From an uncultured Maribacter sp. (lineage in GTDB: Bacteria; Bacteroidota; Bacteroidia; Flavobacteriales; Flavobacteriaceae): a DNA stretch of 64,000 nt. Position numbers and translations under genes: made by a program. The notes under the pieces were generated by a model. The model was not told the origin of the DNA. It ran no database searches and saw only the letters and a list, made by a program, of their open reading frames with translations. This document shows, one piece after another, positions 62,676 through 64,000 of this stretch (within the stretch, counting starts at the first letter, position 1; every line of letters starts with the position of its first letter). The DNA lies in the NCBI RefSeq assembly GCF_947496775.1, contig NZ_CANMDU010000001.1, forward strand, positions 620,001 to 684,000. The letters run 5' to 3'.

Positions 62676-63686
62676 TTAATTAAAATTCACTGTGGCTTTA
62701 ATTACCCCAGTTGCTGGATCCAGCCAGCTATCAAAATTCTGTATCATTTCAGAAGCATCAACATTATGAGTAATGAAAGATTCTGTTGGAAATTCATTCA
62801 ACACACTTATTACATGCTCAAAATCTTCTAGCGTTGCATTTCTGCTACACATTATTGTTGTTTCTTTAGCATGAATTGCTGGATGTGTAAAGGTTAGCTC
62901 TCCTTTTGACAAGCCGACCAAAACATATCTTCCTCCATGCGACATATAATTAGGTCCAGATTCTAATGCCCCTTTATGTCCTGTGGCATCATAAACTACA
63001 GTTGCCATATCGCCATTTGTTATTTCAGAAATAGTTTCAACTGCATCTTTTCCTCCTAAAACAATATGATCCACACCTATTTTTTCCTTAGCATAATCCA
63101 AACGTTGTTGGTTCATATCTATTGCTATTACTTTTGCTCCTTTTATTTGAGCCAGCTTCATAATCCCGATGCCTATTGGCCCACAACCTACAACTACTAC
63201 TGTTTCACCATCTTGCAACATAGACCTTCTAATAGCATGAGCACCAATAGCTAAAGGTTCTACTATTGCCATTTGATCATCGCTAAGATTATTTGCAGGT
63301 ATTAACAAATCTACCGGAACTGAAATTGTTTCCTGCATTCCTCCATCGGTATGCACCCCTAAAACTTTAATATTAGTACAACAGTTTGTTTTCCCATTTC
63401 TACATGCTATACATTTTTTACAGCTTACATATGGCATAACCACAACATTATCTCCTGCTTTTATACCCTGCTCATTTTCCTCTATTTCTATTACTTGCGT
63501 AGCTAACTCATGACCCAAGATTCTTGGATAAGAAAAAAATGCCTGATTACCCGCATAAGCATGTAAATCTGTCCCACAAATACCAACTTTAGTCACTCTC
63601 AATAGTGCTTCTCCAGCTGCCTTTTTTGGCGCTTCTTTTTCCTTTAAAAGAAATGTTCCTGGTGTTTCACAAACTATGTATTTCAT
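62676..63686 (-). CDS. Zinc-dependent dehydrogenase, L-galactonate 5-dehydrogenase (LgoD)-like
   Basis: The 336-residue medium-chain dehydrogenase has VGICGTDLHAYAGNQAFFSY (catalytic Zn site), PYVSCKKCIACRNGKTNCC (structural Zn with four Cys, about 86-104), VVVVGCGPIGIG (NAD) and LVGLSKGELTFTHPAIHAKE plus SRNATLEDFEH near the end. These segments match E. coli LgoD/YjjN, as I recall its sequence, better than threonine or sorbitol dehydrogenases. Product of L-galactonate oxidation is D-tagaturonate, the substrate of UxaB encoded downstream. First gene of the operon; TAACTTTG box at 63726-63733. Confidence 0.8.
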   Translation of the reverse strand: MKYIVCETPGTFLLKEKEAPKKAAGEALLRVTKVGICGTDLHAYAGNQAFFSYPRILGHELATQVIEIEENEQGIKAGDNVVVMPYVSCKKCIACRNGKTNCCTNIKVLGVHTDGGMQETISVPVDLLIPANNLSDDQMAIVEPLAIGAHAIRRSMLQDGETVVVVGCGPIGIGIMKLAQIKGAKVIAIDMNQQRLDYAKEKIGVDHIVLGGKDAVETISEITNGDMATVVYDATGHKGALESGPNYMSHGGRYVLVGLSKGELTFTHPAIHAKETTIMCSRNATLEDFEHVISVLNEFPTESFITHNVDASEMIQNFDSWLDPATGVIKATVNFN

Positions 63687-63725
63687 ATTTATAGGATACT
63701 TTTTATTTCAATTCATTAATAAATA

Positions 63726-63733
63726 CAAAGTTA
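63726..63733 (-). promoter_or_regulatory. Minus-7 box TAACTTTG of the hexuronate operon
   Basis: Exact TAnnTTTG match on the minus strand, 40 bp before the start of the LgoD-like gene. No clear minus-33 element at the usual distance, which fits a promoter that needs an activator such as the divergent AraC-type protein. Confidence 0.5.
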
Positions 63734-63783
63734 AATTGCTAAAAAAAGAATAGCTACCACAAATACGACTGATACTGATACTA

Positions 63784-63818
63784 TTTTTGCCTTAAATTAA
63801 ACTTAAACCTTAATTTTG
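63784..63818 (+). promoter_or_regulatory. Promoter of the AraC-type gene
   Basis: TTTTTG (63784-63789) and exact minus-7 box TAATTTTG (63811-63818) separated by 21 bp, the consensus arrangement for Bacteroidota housekeeping promoters. ATG follows at 63862. Confidence 0.55.
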
Positions 63819-63861
63819 TTTTATATTGCCAACATTCCTACAAAAAACATTAAAAAAAGCT

Positions 63862-64000
63862 ATGAAACTACATCTAATTAGCAGAGATAATCTAGAGAAT
63901 AATTCCTTTATGATAACGAAACACTCTGACCCTTCTTTTCTTAAAGTTTGGCATTATCATCCAGAATTAGAGCTAGTTTTAACTTTAAAAAGTACAGGTA
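63862..64000 (+). CDS. AraC-type regulator, N-terminal cupin part (partial)
   Basis: 46 codons are visible up to the window end: MKLHLISRDNLENNSF, then KVWHYHPELELVLTLKSTG. The HYHPELEL sequence is the start of the cupin effector domain seen in many Bacteroidota AraC regulators of sugar operons. The DNA-binding half lies outside the window. It is divergent from the LgoD-like gene, so it probably controls the hexuronate operon. Confidence 0.7.
   Translation, partial: MKLHLISRDNLENNSFMITKHSDPSFLKVWHYHPELELVLTLKSTG

Noticed and set aside
1-64000. CRISPR arrays, tRNA, rRNA or complete insertion sequences
   Set aside because: No regularly spaced direct repeats, no cloverleaf-like or rRNA-like GC-rich segments and no transposase reading frames were recognised by eye.

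Overview
The window looks like chromosomal DNA of a marine member of the Bacteroidota, most likely family Flavobacteriaceae. The DNA is AT-rich, many promoters carry the TAnnTTTG minus-7 box typical of that phylum, there are few Shine-Dalgarno sequences, and the gene families fit (DUF983, DUF4202, lipoproteins with short lipoboxes, alginate-export-type porin, cytochrome bd, GH29 fucosidase). No rRNA, tRNA, CRISPR array or complete insertion sequence was seen.

Layout: (1) 1-4716, minus strand: assimilatory nitrate reductase fused to a NirB-like FAD/BFD reductase, followed by a nitrite/sulphite-reductase-like protein cut by the window edge. (2) 5056-13548: accessory region of short plus-strand genes (hypotheticals, a GNAT, DUF4180, repeat lipoprotein), several gene remnants, one frameshifted gene and recurring ACAACAAT-type spacers that resemble cassette boundaries, then an ECF41-like sigma/azoreductase/cupin group and a DinB protein. 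(3) 13736-19133: TetR/SDR pair with visible operators, YciI plus ECF42-like sigma factor, a frameshifted P-loop ATPase, a VOC protein and DUF5995. (4) 19141-39079: the nitrogen-oxide island: NarL-like regulator, outer-membrane porin, nitrate ABC transporter (NrtABCD-like), a five-gene globin/haem/FNR redox operon, a four-cysteine FNR-type regulator, NarK transporter, SUMT, and a plus-strand operon nirB-nirD-DUF4202-NarX-like sensor-siroheme synthase. (5) 39485-51548: fermentation and low-oxygen functions: pta-ackA, an orphan response regulator, upp, cydAB, a YgaP-like membrane protein, rhodanese and two Crp/Fnr regulators. (6) 51649-54884: DUF1338/LysR pair and deoC-deoD. (7) 55067-64000: lactonase, GH29 glycosidase, and a hexuronate-type operon (LgoD-like dehydrogenase, KDG kinase, KDPG aldolase, altronate dehydratase, tagaturonate reductase) with the start of an AraC-type regulator.

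How the parts work together: nitrate enters through a porin and either the ABC system or NarK, is reduced by NasA and NirBD, and siroheme for NirB comes from the two encoded tetrapyrrole enzymes; a NarX/NarL-like pair would sense nitrate. A 16-bp dyad related to TACGTATTAATACGTA sits directly on or beside the minus-7 box of nasA, nrtA, narK and nirB. A separate dyad, GTRAC-N4-GTYAC, lies upstream of pta, the YgaP-like gene, rhodanese and DUF983-crp (and in degenerate form cydA), always with its centre exactly 36.5 bp before the last base of the minus-7 box; this is the most striking structure found. The last region forms a plausible chain from an L-galactonate/L-fucose-type sugar acid to pyruvate and glyceraldehyde 3-phosphate.
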